A stretch of 64,000 nt of DNA. It comes from Argentina anserina (Eukaryota; Streptophyta; Magnoliopsida; Rosales; Rosaceae). Of the stretch, positions 12,700-23,500 are shown piece by piece. Position 1 is the first letter of the stretch. The number at the start of each line of letters is the position of its first letter. Location of the stretch: assembly GCF_933775445.1 (NCBI RefSeq), contig NC_065874.1, positions 8,823,001-8,887,000 on the forward strand. The letters run 5' to 3'. Under the pieces are notes generated by a model, which was given only the letters and a program-made list of their open reading frames with translations, did not search any database and was not told where the DNA came from. The position numbers were made by a program, and so were the translations under genes.

Positions 12700-14060
12700 G
12701 AGTCATTTAGTCGAGTTAAGAGTCTATGGTGGCGTTGGTTGCATTTTGGTGCTAAAACATGTTGAAAACACATAAATTGTTGAGAGTCTTATTTAGAGTA
12801 GGATTCCTTGTGTAATTAGGAAACCTAGTTAAATTAGGAGTCTTCATTAATCGGCATTTCTGTAACATTTGTGATATATTGAGAATCCTACTTGCATTAG
12901 GAATCCTTTTTATACTAGGAAACGTACCATTTGGGAAAATCCTACTTGAACTGAAACTCTTATTCCGTAACTTTCCTAATCATATTTTCCTACTCCGTAA
13001 CTTACTTGTCTTTATTCTTGTCTTTTATTATTTTCAGATTTTAAAGATGAGCTTGTGTAGCTAGAATGAAGAAAAAAAATAAAGGAAAAGAAGCAAAAGA
13101 GGAAAATAAAGAAAGAAGGCGACACCTAAAAAAGAGAAAAATAAGGAATTTATCAAAGAAGATTGCACACAGCAATGACAAAAATAAGTGAAAGAAAAAG
13201 AGAGAAAGAAAAAAGAAGAGAATAAAAAAAGATAATGCAAGAGAGAAAGAATGAGATAACTAAAAAGGAGAAAAAAAGTATTTATCAAAAGAGATTGCAC
13301 CCATCAATGATAAAAATAAGTGAAAGAAATTGAGGAGAAAAAAGTCAAAGTTATAATATTCAAGGAGCCAAAACTCTTCTATAAATAACACATCATTCAC
13401 AAAGAAAAATCATCACTTCTCCTTAGCATTCAAGAGTTGAAACTCTACCAAAACACCACCATAAACTTCCCTCACAATCAGCCAAGCTGTCCACCCTAAA
13501 ACCATCATCATCTCCACCGAGTTTCACCTATTGCAGTCGTACCTCTAAGGTTCCTACAACGTGTGACTCTCGCAACTCATCTACATGACTTTGTTTATTT
13601 ATGTTAATCTACAATTCTTTTGACACAAATCAAATCATGCTCTAAGTAGGTTCGGTTTGTGTTAATTAAAGTGAGAAATTTTGAAATTTTACATGTACCC
13701 CATGGTGAGTGACGCCACCGTGAAGCATGTCTCCAGCAAAGATTTGGTGCTTAAATGTAATCTTGTTTGATTTCTACCATAAATATTGTTAAATTTGATT
13801 GCATGCAATTTATGTGAGGCCCTAAATCAACCTAAACGTCAATAGAAATATTGCATGATTAGATATTCTCATAAGTCTCTAATTGTATTGGTGTCTAAAA
13901 GTATGTAATCAGATGAATTAGAATGCATGATAGAACCAAACTTGTAATTATGTGGTACATTGGCGAATTTGGTTTAGTTTGGTGAAGAGAAGTCGATCAT
14001 GTAAATAATAATTTAGGTTTTATTTTAGTAGTTAATAATCAATTTTAAATCGCTCATTAT
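12700..14060. other. hAT interior, possible old LTR-like sequence
   Basis: Contains repeated TAGGAATCCT-like motifs (12790-12990), a purine-rich tract (13065-13340) and a TATAAATA box near 13379 followed by leader-like sequence. These suggest an old LTR or promoter region, but no matching ends or target duplication were found. No coding gene. Confidence 0.35.
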
Positions 14061-14489
14061 TTGTTAACACTAAAAGTTTATAGTTTCTTTCAATTCCCCG
14101 GACTGAACATCCCTGCTTATTTTATACTAACGATGACATTTTACAGGGTTAATTGTGTGACGCTCGCATGTCCGATCAATTTGTTCGATTTTGAAATCCA
14201 CGATTGGAAACTGAATTGTTATGAGCTGATCGGCAATGAAGTGAACTTACCCATGATTATGAGCTGCAACCGGAGACCTTAGAGCATCCGCACCCATAAA
14301 TTGCATTTGCTCAAGCAAATGGTAGGGCCAGAAGCAAATTTTGCTTCAAGCAAATCGATTTCATATTTTGCTCAAGCAAATCGATTTTTTCACACACCCA
14401 TTTACAATTTGCTTGAGCAATTCAATTTTGTCTTGTTGTGTAATAATTAATTTTTTTATCAGATATATTTACAACCAATAATAATGTGC

Positions 14490-14707
14490 CACGTGTCATT
14501 ATCGACTCGATATTATTCAAAATTTCCGATAAGATTTTCGACTAATAGATAATTGACACGTGTCACTACCACGTGTCATTGTCGCTAAAATAATTGGAGC
14601 AGATTTCCGATAAGATTTTCGACTAGTAGAGAATTGACACGTGTCACTGTCAGCAAAATAATTGGACCAAATTTCTGATAAGATTTTCGACCAATTTGCT
14701 ATAAAAA
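14490..14707 (+). promoter_or_regulatory. Transposase promoter with G-box repeats and TATA box
   Basis: Three degenerate copies of a module containing CCGATAAGATTTTCGACTA (starting near 14525, 14606 and 14675). They are interleaved with four CACGTG cores, at 14490, 14557, 14570 and 14637. Two of these cores sit in the palindrome GACACGTGTC. A TATAAAAA box follows at 14700, 65-80 bp before the transposase ATG. CACGTG is the core of G-box/ABRE elements bound by bZIP and bHLH factors. Confidence 0.65.
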
Positions 14708-14764
14708 CGTCTAATATCACTCATTATAACTCATCCTTCAATCTAAACACTTAGCAACATTTCC

Positions 14765-16114
14765 TTGTTCATCACTCTGATGAATCCTTTCAGCTTTCAC
14801 AATTTTTTCAGGCGGAGACAACGTCAACAAGAAGAGGATGACGATATGGAGCAATCATTCGTGAATCAGGTGGTCATGGCGGAAGCACAACACGATGATG
14901 AATCAACACGACCAAGCGGTTCACGTCGCGGTAAAAAACCGAATAAGCCACGTCAAAGGCTATCTAGGGGACACAATCTCATGGAAGATTACTTCATCGA
15001 ACGTCCAATTTTCGACGCTCAAGACTTTCGTCGGAGGTACAGGATGAGCAGAGACCGATTCAACATTATCATGACGGACCTCTGCAACCACGACATGTCT
15101 TGGCATCAAAGAGAAGACGCCACTGGTTTGCTAGGGCTACTTCCCCAACAAAAGATGATCGGGGCTCTACGAATGCTAGCGTACGGGTCAGCCGCAGATC
15201 AGTGTACTGAAATTACAAGGATGGGGGAATCGACTACCCTGAAATGTATGAAGGAGTTTTGCAGCCAAGTTGTTCATCTCTATGGTCCAAGATACCTCCG
15301 CAGTCCAACACCGGCAGACCTCACGCGACTATTAGCTAAAGCAGAACGCCGAGGTTTTCCAGGTATGATTGGAAGCATCGACTGCATGCATTGGGAGTGG
15401 AAGAACTGCCCAACCGCCTATCAAGGGGCATACTCGGGCCGAAAGGGTCGCCCAACGGTTATCCTAGAGGCAGTGGCCTCGTATGATACGTGGATATGGC
15501 ACAGTTTTTTTGGCTGTCCTGGAGCTAAAAATGACATTAATGTGCTCCACCTATCGAATGTGTTCTCAGAGATCCTTGCCGGAAGAGGCCCAACTGTCGT
15601 CTTCGAAGTCCACGGACAGAGGTACACCACAGCTTATTATCTGGCTGACGGAATATATCCAAGGTACTCTACATTTGTCAAAACAATTTCCAATCCCCAG
15701 ACGCCGCAAGATAAGCTCTTCGCAAAGAAACAAGAGGCATACCGGAAAGATGTGGAGAGGGCATTTGGCATCTTGCAATCTCGATGGGCAATTATACGTC
15801 ATAGTTGTACATTGCACCACAAATCGGTAATGACTACCATCATGTTAGCTTGCATTATATTGCATAACATGATTGTTGAGGAAGAGTATGTGGATGATGA
15901 GGATGATGATGAGGAAGAAGAAGAAGACTTGCAAAACCCATCGAGGGCTTTCCGGGTTTATGATGGGCCGGTGAATGCACAAGGGAATCGAGTTCTTTTT
16001 GAGCCAATCAGTAGAGATGGAGCTAATATACAACGGTTTCACGACCGTGTTGCCGATCTCGAATCCGCTTACATCCATCGAGAGCTCCAGAAAGACTTGG
16101 TGAAACACATTTGA
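14765..16114 (+). CDS. PIF/Harbinger transposase (HARBI1-like DDE nuclease)
   Basis: A single-exon frame of 449 codons; translation could also start at the internal Met at 14780. The N-terminus is acidic and charged. The central part has the helix-turn-helix-like region (FRRRYRMSRDRFNII) followed by the DDE_Tnp_4 nuclease core. The first catalytic Asp is in IGSIDCMHWEW, the second in GAKNDINVL, and the Glu is in VERAFGILQSRW; the conserved YYLADGIYP lies between the last two. All three acidic residues are present and no stop interrupts the frame, so it may be active. It cuts and joins DNA at TTA/TAA targets together with the Myb-like partner encoded by the convergent gene at 16752-17980. Its length is normal for plant PIF transposases. 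Confidence 0.95.
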   Translation: MFITLMNPFSFHNFFRRRQRQQEEDDDMEQSFVNQVVMAEAQHDDESTRPSGSRRGKKPNKPRQRLSRGHNLMEDYFIERPIFDAQDFRRRYRMSRDRFNIIMTDLCNHDMSWHQREDATGLLGLLPQQKMIGALRMLAYGSAADQCTEITRMGESTTLKCMKEFCSQVVHLYGPRYLRSPTPADLTRLLAKAERRGFPGMIGSIDCMHWEWKNCPTAYQGAYSGRKGRPTVILEAVASYDTWIWHSFFGCPGAKNDINVLHLSNVFSEILAGRGPTVVFEVHGQRYTTAYYLADGIYPRYSTFVKTISNPQTPQDKLFAKKQEAYRKDVERAFGILQSRWAIIRHSCTLHHKSVMTTIMLACIILHNMIVEEEYVDDEDDDEEEEEDLQNPSRAFRVYDGPVNAQGNRVLFEPISRDGANIQRFHDRVADLESAYIHRELQKDLVKHI

Positions 16115-16309
16115 AGAGTAGAAACCGGTGAAATACTTTAAATATGTTTTATTGTGTGTTTTCATGATGTTTGTGTTTAATTATTAAGCTTGTGTTTAAT
16201 TTCAGTATGTGTTTTAATTTAATGTGCCCGTTTGGGGGAGCTTATAAGCTCCTTAGCTTATAAGATGAGGAGAATACCCGTTTGGTAAAAGCATAAAGAA
16301 CTTACTTAT

Positions 16310-16630
16310 CTTAAAACGGAGAAAAATCAACTTAGATGTAAAAAAAATTAAGTATACTGGGGTTAGTAAAATTTTTACTAAAGTTTACTAGAGGTAGTAA
16401 ACTTCTACTGGGGGTATTAAACTTGAAAAACAGTATTTCTAAAGGCCATAACACACCTTAAAACGGAAAAAAATCAACTTAGATGCAAAAAATAAAGTTT
16501 ACTGGGGTTAGTAAAATTTTTACTAAAGTTTACTAGAGGTAGTAAACTTCTACTGGGGGTATTAAACTTGAAAAACAGTATTTCTAAAGGCCATAACACA
16601 CCTTAAAACGGAGAAAAATCAACTTAGATG
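16310..16630. repeat. Two-and-a-fraction tandem copies of a ~146-bp unit
   Basis: Units start at 16310, 16457 and 16602 with CTTAAAACGGA and contain TACTGGGGTTAGTAAAATTT. The third copy is cut off after about 30 bp. The array lies between the two convergent transposon genes. Confidence 0.85.
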
Positions 16631-16751
16631 CACCCAATGTGTATTTCAATTTCAACTTAATAAATAAATTGCATTTTATTTCTCGAAAAATTTAAATTAC
16701 ATAAAATGACGAGCCAAGCCCAGATTTATTCTTAGTACAATACTATAACTA

Positions 16752-17980
16752 CTATGGAAAAAGCATGCGATTTGGGTGATAACAATCCGAATATGTTTCA
16801 TCGGTAGGTTGATCTTGACTAGCTTCTCCTTCATTAAGGATTGCTAGTTTCCTCTTGGTAAAATACCTTTTCGAGATTGGGGTCATAGCCTCCAAATCCA
16901 TTGTCATGATCCTTGTGTCATTCTCTTGTTTCTTCAATCGTAACTCTTCTTCCGCCCTTGCTTCTTTTCGCTTTTGAATGTCTATGTACTCCGCATAATA
17001 ATTAAGCTCACTTTCATTATGGGCTAGCCTCTTGGTATGCCATGATGCTTGGTCACTTGCAATGGTATGCAAAACCTCCACCCGTTGCTCAATAGGAGTC
17101 TTACCATGTTTCTTTTGGCGCCTAGCTTCCTTTGCCGCCTTGGTTCCCATTGGTCTAGGTGGACTCGATGGAGTTGCCGTGTTGCTTTGAGGTGTCTCAT
17201 TCAATTGGTCGTCATCCAAATTGATGGTTGGAGATGATTCAGTTGCGGAAGGAGTACCGTGGTAACTACTTGCATATGGAGATGGAGTAGTAGGTAGCAC
17301 CGCAACGAAAGATGGATGATCTTTAACCACTTCCCAACATTCAAAGTGTGTAAACTTTTTCTTCTTGGCATTATAGTAACATGATTGAGCTTGTCGTTCC
17401 TGATGTAAAAAATTTATATTAGGTATTTATTTGATTACATAATTTAAATAAATTAGATAAAACAAATAATGTAACCAATTAGATATATTAAAACAAATAA
17501 TGTAAACAATGCTACATATTTAAACAAATTAAATAAAATAAATAATGTAAATAAAATTAGATATATTCAAATAATTAAATATGTAAACAATGCTATATAT
17601 TTAAACAAATTAGATATAAATTACATAATTTAATTCATATAATCAAATAAAAATTTTGATATATGATAACACAATGTACTTACTTCGTCCATTAGCGAAG
17701 TGCCGCTAGCTATACGTTGTCGTGATGCCGCCAAACATTCGCCCCATTTTTGCAAGAGTAGCTTGAACTTGTTGTAGTGAGAAGTGAGCGCGATTCGGGT
17801 CCTTCGCTCCTTCGGAGGTTTCTCACCCGGTGCTAGCACCCAATTTTGCATATAATCGCCATGAATTGTCTCCCACAATTTGTCCCTCTTTTGTTTGTTA
17901 CCGTCATATTCATCAATGCTATGACGGACAAAAGAAATGCACATTTGTAAATCTTCGGAAGGAAGCCAATGGGTGCCCAT
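16752..17980 (-). CDS. PIF/Harbinger ORF1: Myb/SANT-like protein with NAM-associated C-terminal domain
   Basis: Two exons on the minus strand: 17980-17684 and 17399-16752. The GT-AG intron is 284 bp and very AT-rich. Together they encode 314 residues. The first exon begins MGTHWLPSEDLQMCISF and holds the trihelix Myb/SANT-like DNA-binding region, with NWVLAPGEKPPKERRTR inside it. The second exon has a serine/proline-rich linker and a charged C-terminal coiled coil, as in the NAM-associated C-terminal domain. The upstream in-frame Met at 18085 would add a hydrophobic stretch unlike the family, so the internal start is chosen. In this superfamily ORF1 protein assists transposase in DNA binding and nuclear entry. 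It is convergent with the transposase gene; stops are about 640 bp apart. Confidence 0.88.
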
Positions 17981-18092
17981 TGTTTGAGAAAAAAATGCTA
18001 AACGAAAAGAGAGAGGAGATACGAAAAGAGAGAGGAGATGGAGGAAGATGTGAAATTTGTTGTGCACAAATTGGTGTGAGTTCATAACAAAT

Positions 18093-18589
18093 TGAAGTAG
18101 TATTTATAGGCAATTTTTTGGGAGAATTTTGAAATTTTGGGGATTTTTTTACAATTTTTTGGGTTTATTTCCGTTATGATCAAATAGTAGCCGTTGCCAA
18201 TTAATTCTGACCGTTGGATCGAAATTTCAGATTCAAAATGGAAGGCCCAGATCAATTGGACCGTTGGCCAATCTGCTTGACACGTGGCAGCCATTCATTG
18301 GCTCGAATTTTTTTTTTTGGCGCGTGCGTCGCACGCGCCTAACATAAAAAAAATTCGCCCGCGCCTGACGTCACCCACGGGCGGTGGGCTCCGCCAGGCG
18401 ATCGAGCAAACGCCGGAGCAAAATTTGCTCGAGCGATCGGACGAGCACCGCGGCTGGGTTGACTGGGCGAGCAGCTCGCCTCCTCCTGCTCGCCGGTGCG
18501 AGCCTCCCCTTCTCCTGCTCGAGCTCCTCCGGCTGGTCCCTCCTCCTGCTCGAGCACGCCGGCAAAATTGCTCGCCGCTGCGGATGCTC
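18093..18589. other. PIF/Harbinger right subterminal region
   Basis: Noncoding. The last 260 bp are strikingly GC-rich, with repeated GCTCGAGC- and CTCCTCCTGCTCG-like motifs, unlike the AT-rich left end. Long frames on both strands here are compositional artefacts. It also serves as promoter for the minus-strand ORF1 gene. Confidence 0.6.
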
Positions 18590-18637
18590 TTAGCGGCAAT
18601 CCGGAGCCAAAGACATGAGGGAGTTGAAAGCACGGAA

Positions 18638-18751
18638 TTAGGATTCAGACTTATGAGAGCTCCAATTGAGATTAGGAGGCGGTGGACGGTTAGAAGTGGG
18701 AAAGGAGAAACTAAGAGTTCTTTTGTGGTTAGAAGTCAAAGCTGTGATCAT
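18638..18751 (-). other. 37-codon frame in the hAT element, possible captured 5' exon
   Basis: Begins with ATG and reads as a Ser/Thr/Arg/Pro-rich peptide of the type seen in organelle transit peptides, beginning MITALTSNHKRTLSFSF. It lies on the same strand as the TTL fragment in the same transposon. It could be the first exon of another captured gene, or chance. I do not recognise the parent. Confidence 0.25.
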
Positions 18752-19092
18752 AGATTTGTAGAGAAAGGAGGAGTTGTAGAGAAAAGAAAGTGATGAACAT
18801 GTAATGGAATGAAAGAAGCTCAGAGCTCTTTTCGGCTTATAATTCTTAACCCTAACAATTGTAAATCAACGGTAATGATATATTCAACGGTTAGGATTAG
18901 AAGTTATTTAATTGCGGGACAGGACGAGACGAAACGAGATAGAATTTATTCGTCCCACGTCTCATCCCACTATTATGAAACGGGACGGGGTCGAGATGAG
19001 ACAAATGTTTTCAGACCTCCGTCTCGTCCCATCCCTATAAATTCGAGACGATATCAGAATTTCAGCTTTTTATGTCCACTCCTATCATTTAA

Positions 19093-19235
19093 TGTATTTT
19101 ATCATGGAGCGCCGATCATTTTAATGATTCAAGAACGTGTGAGACATGTAAGTAGCTTGATCTATCTACCGTCAGCCTGCACGCGTGTTAGTGTGCATGT
19201 CATCGAGTTTGTTTAGCTTTTGATCAATGACGTGT
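19093..19235. repeat. Degenerate ~122-bp tandem repeat, right part
   Basis: Completes the unit interrupted at 11435 and continues with a third copy from 19168 (ACCGTCAGCCTGCACGCG). Confidence 0.7.
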
Positions 19236-19474
19236 AAAGATTTCATTTTCGACCATCAGTCACATGCATATTTGAAACTATTAGTCTTACATATTTGTAA
19301 CTGATTAGTAGCTGACAATCGATCCACATATAATAAAGTTTATTTAACTTTAATTGAATTTCTATTTTGACCTCCAAATTGTTAAAAATGTTCATATTAA
19401 GGAGGGTTTTTATTGTTTTTGAATTTGTATGGACTTAATTAATAGACTTTTTAGAAAGTTCACGGACTGTTTAA

Positions 19475-20584
19475 GAACATGTCTAACAACTCTTAAAATT
19501 CTTTATTATAAAAGATGAAAACACCAAATTTTTATAAGAAAAAGTCTAAACTCAAACATCTATTTTATTATATCGTATAAAATTAAATGAAAATATGTAT
19601 AATTAAATGATATAGTGTGTGTATATATATATATATATATAAATTGACGAGAGTAACAACCCCAATCCTAGAACAACCATAACATGAACAATCCACACAC
19701 ACACATACATATATGTTAACACTTCTCCTGAACGAGGTAATTCTGAGGTGGATTCCCCCTCGTTCTGGCCACCAGACATGCCGGAGTAACCTAGCACGAC
19801 AGGGCATGTCACGCCACCTTTAGCTCAGGCATCGTTGCTGGCGCTGCCAAAGTATCTCGTCAAAACAGTAAAAACATATTGTACGAGCATTCTCCCACAT
19901 CGGGAAATGGAAGCAACACTTCTCCCAATGCGCCTATAAAGGCAGCCATAAACCTCCTTGAAAAGGGTAACGTATTCCCAAGTCCTTAACCTACGAACTT
20001 AAGTCCTACTCTAAATTAAGCTTCAGAGAGTCACAAGCCGGCGCACCGCTAGCTCTTAACCTTAACCCTAATTTTGTGTAGGTTAATCGGACCAACGGTT
20101 GAATATAAAGCTGCGTGAACAAGACCCCCCGATTTTGTACTTGCAACAATATATATATATATATATATATAAACAATTTAACCAACCATAGCTGCCATGT
20201 ACAATCCATTTAGGCTAGTTAAATGAAAGATTCATGAATAAAATTCAGATATTAAAACTCACCTGTCAAGCAATGGTAGGATAGGGAGGGAGGAAGCTGA
20301 TGTGGATTTCGAGAGTAAAGCCGAGCAAGACGAGATAAATTATTCTTTTTTTGTTATTTTTAGGATGGAGAGTAAATTGTTTTTGGTAAGAAATAAAGTT
20401 TAGAGATTATTTTCAAAATTAAACAGATTTTGAAAATTCTATAAATATAGAGATTACGTTTCTCTTTCTTTATACTTTTTTTTATTATAGAGGACAGTTT
20501 AGAGGAGCTATTAGAGCTAAAAATTCATGTTTTTCCTCTATAATAAAGATTATTTGGGTTTTAGAGAAGCTGTTAGAGATGCTC
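19475..20584. mobile_element. Tourist-like (PIF/Harbinger) MITE containing a solo LTR
   Basis: The right end reads as the complement of GAGCATCTCTAACAGCTTCT and the left end reads GAACATGTCTAACAACTCTT, an imperfect inverted repeat. The flanking 3-bp duplication is TAA (19472-19474 and 20585-20587). Without the nested LTR it is about 670 bp. No coding capacity. Confidence 0.75.
19714..20148. repeat. Solo LTR, 435 bp
   Basis: Starts TGTTAACACTTCTCC and ends CTTGCAACA, giving TG...CA termini. It is flanked by ATATA on both sides. Because the site is a TA microsatellite the duplication is weak evidence on its own. Internally CCCACATCGGGAAATGG, CCTATAAAGG and a leader-like stretch are in the order expected for an LTR promoter. 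No internal retrotransposon sequence remains. Confidence 0.65.
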
Positions 20585-20587
20585 TAA

Positions 20588-23500
20588 GAAGTTCACAGAC
20601 TTTTATAGAATTGTTAAAATTACTGACTTCAATCACAAACTTTTGACTGATTTCTACATATTTTTATTGATTCATGAAATCCACAGAATTCATATTGATC
20701 GACTTAGATTTTTTATTACTCATAAAAAATTTGAAATTATCTTTTTTGTTAGTTAAGAAAATAAGATATGGTAACTAACTAATGTATATACCATGTATTT
20801 CAGCTACAAGCTTATGGTTCCGTTTGCTTCACTGCCTATGATTCTGTAATATTTTGCTTCACTCCCGAGTGCGCCTTAAGCATATAGGTTGGCCTGAGTT
20901 CTCTAATACCTTGTGGATGCTATTAGATGGGAATTTATTGCATGCTACTAAAATTTTCTACATAATATTTTTTGTTGAATGCAAATTTATCGGTTGAGTC
21001 TATTACAAAAAAAATTAAAGAATCTCACTTATCTATAAGAAAGTAAGAGAAACCGTTCATATTTAATTATTTTTTCTTATGTACTTCTTTCATCATTATT
21101 ATTTTTATTGGTAACATTGGACATGTGTTCACAAATGAGAATGAGGTTTTAGTAAGTATAACTATACAAGGTAAGAACATAACATAAAGAAGAAAAAAAC
21201 AATCAAATTGGTTGAATAATCATGTTAGGTTGTATAAAAAAGAATTGGTAAAGAAAAAAATAAATAATAAATGATGGAGAATGAACATCTTTAAATACAA
21301 TGAGAAATTTTATGGTAAAGTCTATGAAAATCTTTGCTCTAGAGCCTAGAGTGCTAGACAACTTTTTAATTGTGGTATGTATAATTAACACTACAGAATC
21401 CATGAGATTTCATAATTTTAAAATTCCATATGTATCAATGATATTTTGAATACCCACATACTTATATTTATTTTAAAAAGTCATGATCTCATAGATTTCA
21501 TAATGACATGATTGAATACACTTAAATTTGTATGAATAATTAAAATTAAGTTTGTATTCAATATACACAGACTTTTGCATTCCATGAATTTTTTTTTAAA
21601 ACTCTCATTAGTTTCATATACAATACACCCCTATTCTTACCAATAATTTGAGCTACATCGTGATGCCTTACCTTACCGGTGATGTGGCCTCCTATAATAT
21701 GTCTAATCTTGCGATTTGAATTGTACTAATATATATTTATCGTCATTATATCTTTTAAATACTGAGTTGTTACTCCAAAGTCCATTCAATATAAACAATC
21801 AACGTACATGATAAGTATACCTAATATCATCGTTGTATTAAACATCGTAGACTCACTCAACAAATATAGGAAGAGCATATATTAGGTTGCTCATTATTGA
21901 CCTTTCAGCTGTTTGAGAAATGTTGTTATTAATGGTCGTGAATAGTCCTCGCTGCAAATGCTATGTACATATTGCATATGAAATTATTGGTGCCTAATCA
22001 TCAATGCATAAATTTCTCCTTTGTATTCTGCTTGATTATTTTTTCATGACAATAATTGATCCCTGCTAGTAGAGGGAGAGATTAAGTACCAGTCCCACAT
22101 TTACGGCCTAATTTTCGTATTGCAGATGAATTTTCGTTTTGATAAGCAAAGACGTATTGACTAAATCGCTGACCAAATCGAAATTTGACAGCATGCCAAT
22201 CAATCCCAACTAATTTCATGATCAATAACTTACCTAGCTATAATAAAAGTGGTCAATAGCAGCACAGTGGATAAACTGAGAAGAAATTGATATCGCTTAT
22301 CCGTGTCGTAGTTTTCCTTGAGATTGCAAGGTTTGGATATTTCCAAATATATGATAGCTAGGTTTTTAATTGGTCAAGTTTTGATAGCTCAAGTTAAACT
22401 TTGCTGCTAAGTTTTGAGGTTAGTCACGATGTTGACCCCCGCAAGATGAACTTGAATAGAAAAACAGCACGTATTAGTTTGAATCAAGATTTTATGCATC
22501 ATTTGTTTTGAAAATAAACACTTTCTTGACATTATTTGTTTAGTTGTCAAGGTTGCAGTTACGATACAAGCAAAATAGATAAGAAAATATTTGCTACAAT
22601 AAATATGAAGCAAAAACAGCAAAACGTACGTGTTAATTGTCGAGGGTGGCGATACATGACTTGTAGAATGTTGATGATATCAAATTAACACCTACACACA
22701 TTCAGAAGGTAGAATGCAATCACTTATTAATGATGTCAGATTATCAATATCTCTTCAAATTAATGTTGTACTTTCGACTTGCGAATTGAAATACTCATTG
22801 TCGCATTTTAGTTGTTTATTTCGATAATATAAATATAAAAACTAAATGTGAAGAAAAAAAGCCAAGATGATCCATTATAGAAGCATCAAGATCGCTTGAT
22901 CTTTCAAATTGAAGTCGATGGCTTCTAGCCTTGACTCCCAATAATATTCCGTCTCACCTTCTGTTCCTCCTCCGCGTCACGTAGATGCTAGATTTAGGCA
23001 GGAAAACTAAAGTTACGCAATAATATGCCCCATATACTGTATATATTGTACCATGCTCATGTATATGATCTACGTACAAATAGCTAGCTAGGGAAAACTT
23101 GGGGTGGCCATTGAAGTAGAAATATTGCTTTGTCTGATTGTCTCCATGCATTTATCTTTAGCTTTCTTGCCCATCCGGCTGCTATGACCTAGATTTCTAA
23201 TTACCTTTTAATACTTTGAGACCATCATCGTACCAAGACATGAATATGTACCTTTCCAATAAACATAAACGTTCTTTAGTGATCGATCCGGTGCATAAGG
23301 ACAATAGGGTGACAAATTAATTGCATTCCTTATAAATTAAAGCCCTGCTAAGAGTATAATAACTAATAAGAGAACGATATTCTCAATGGATGTGTACTAC
23401 GATTAAGCAACTCCAATTATTAACCACTAGGTATGTTAATACATTTTTTCTAAGCAAAAGGGTAGGAAAAGTAGCTCCAATCAAGGAGACAAAATGACAA

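Larger units (their letters stand above)
14282..18589. mobile_element. PIF/Harbinger transposon, apparently autonomous, 4.3 kb
   Basis: Perfect 11-bp terminal inverted repeats: GAGCATCCGCA at 14282-14292 and TGCGGATGCTC at 18579-18589. They are flanked by the 3-bp target duplication TTA (14279-14281 and 18590-18592) characteristic of the superfamily. The left end repeats TTTGCTCAAGCAAATCGATT; the right end is GC-rich with GCTCGAGC motifs. Inside are the two genes this superfamily needs, transcribed towards each other: a DDE transposase (plus) and a Myb/SANT-like protein (minus). Both reading frames are unbroken, so the element could be recently active. It sits inside the hAT element and is therefore the younger of the two. 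Confidence 0.95.
11436..19084. mobile_element. hAT-type DNA transposon carrying a gene fragment, interrupted by PIF/Harbinger
   Basis: Bounded by a perfect 8-bp target duplication, TCATTTAA at 11428-11435 and 19085-19092. The ends are imperfect inverted repeats: TAAGGTTGGGCAC at the left and TGTCCACTCCTA at the right. Both ends carry clusters of GGGACGGGACGAG-like and CTCATCCCAC-like motifs; the 19-mer TCCCACGTCTCATCCCACT occurs near both ends. Removing the nested PIF/Harbinger element and its 3-bp duplication leaves about 3.34 kb. No hAT transposase frame was seen, so this is probably a non-autonomous element. It contains a fragment of a TTL gene and other sequence of unknown origin. Confidence 0.85.

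Noticed and set aside
14061..14282. 73-codon plus-strand frame ending at the PIF insertion
   Set aside because: The stop is created by the native CCTTAG and persists without the transposon. No family similarity seen.
18284..18793. Long overlapping frames on both strands in the GC-rich PIF end
   Set aside because: Low stop density from GC richness; the frames cross the transposon terminus and have no domain.
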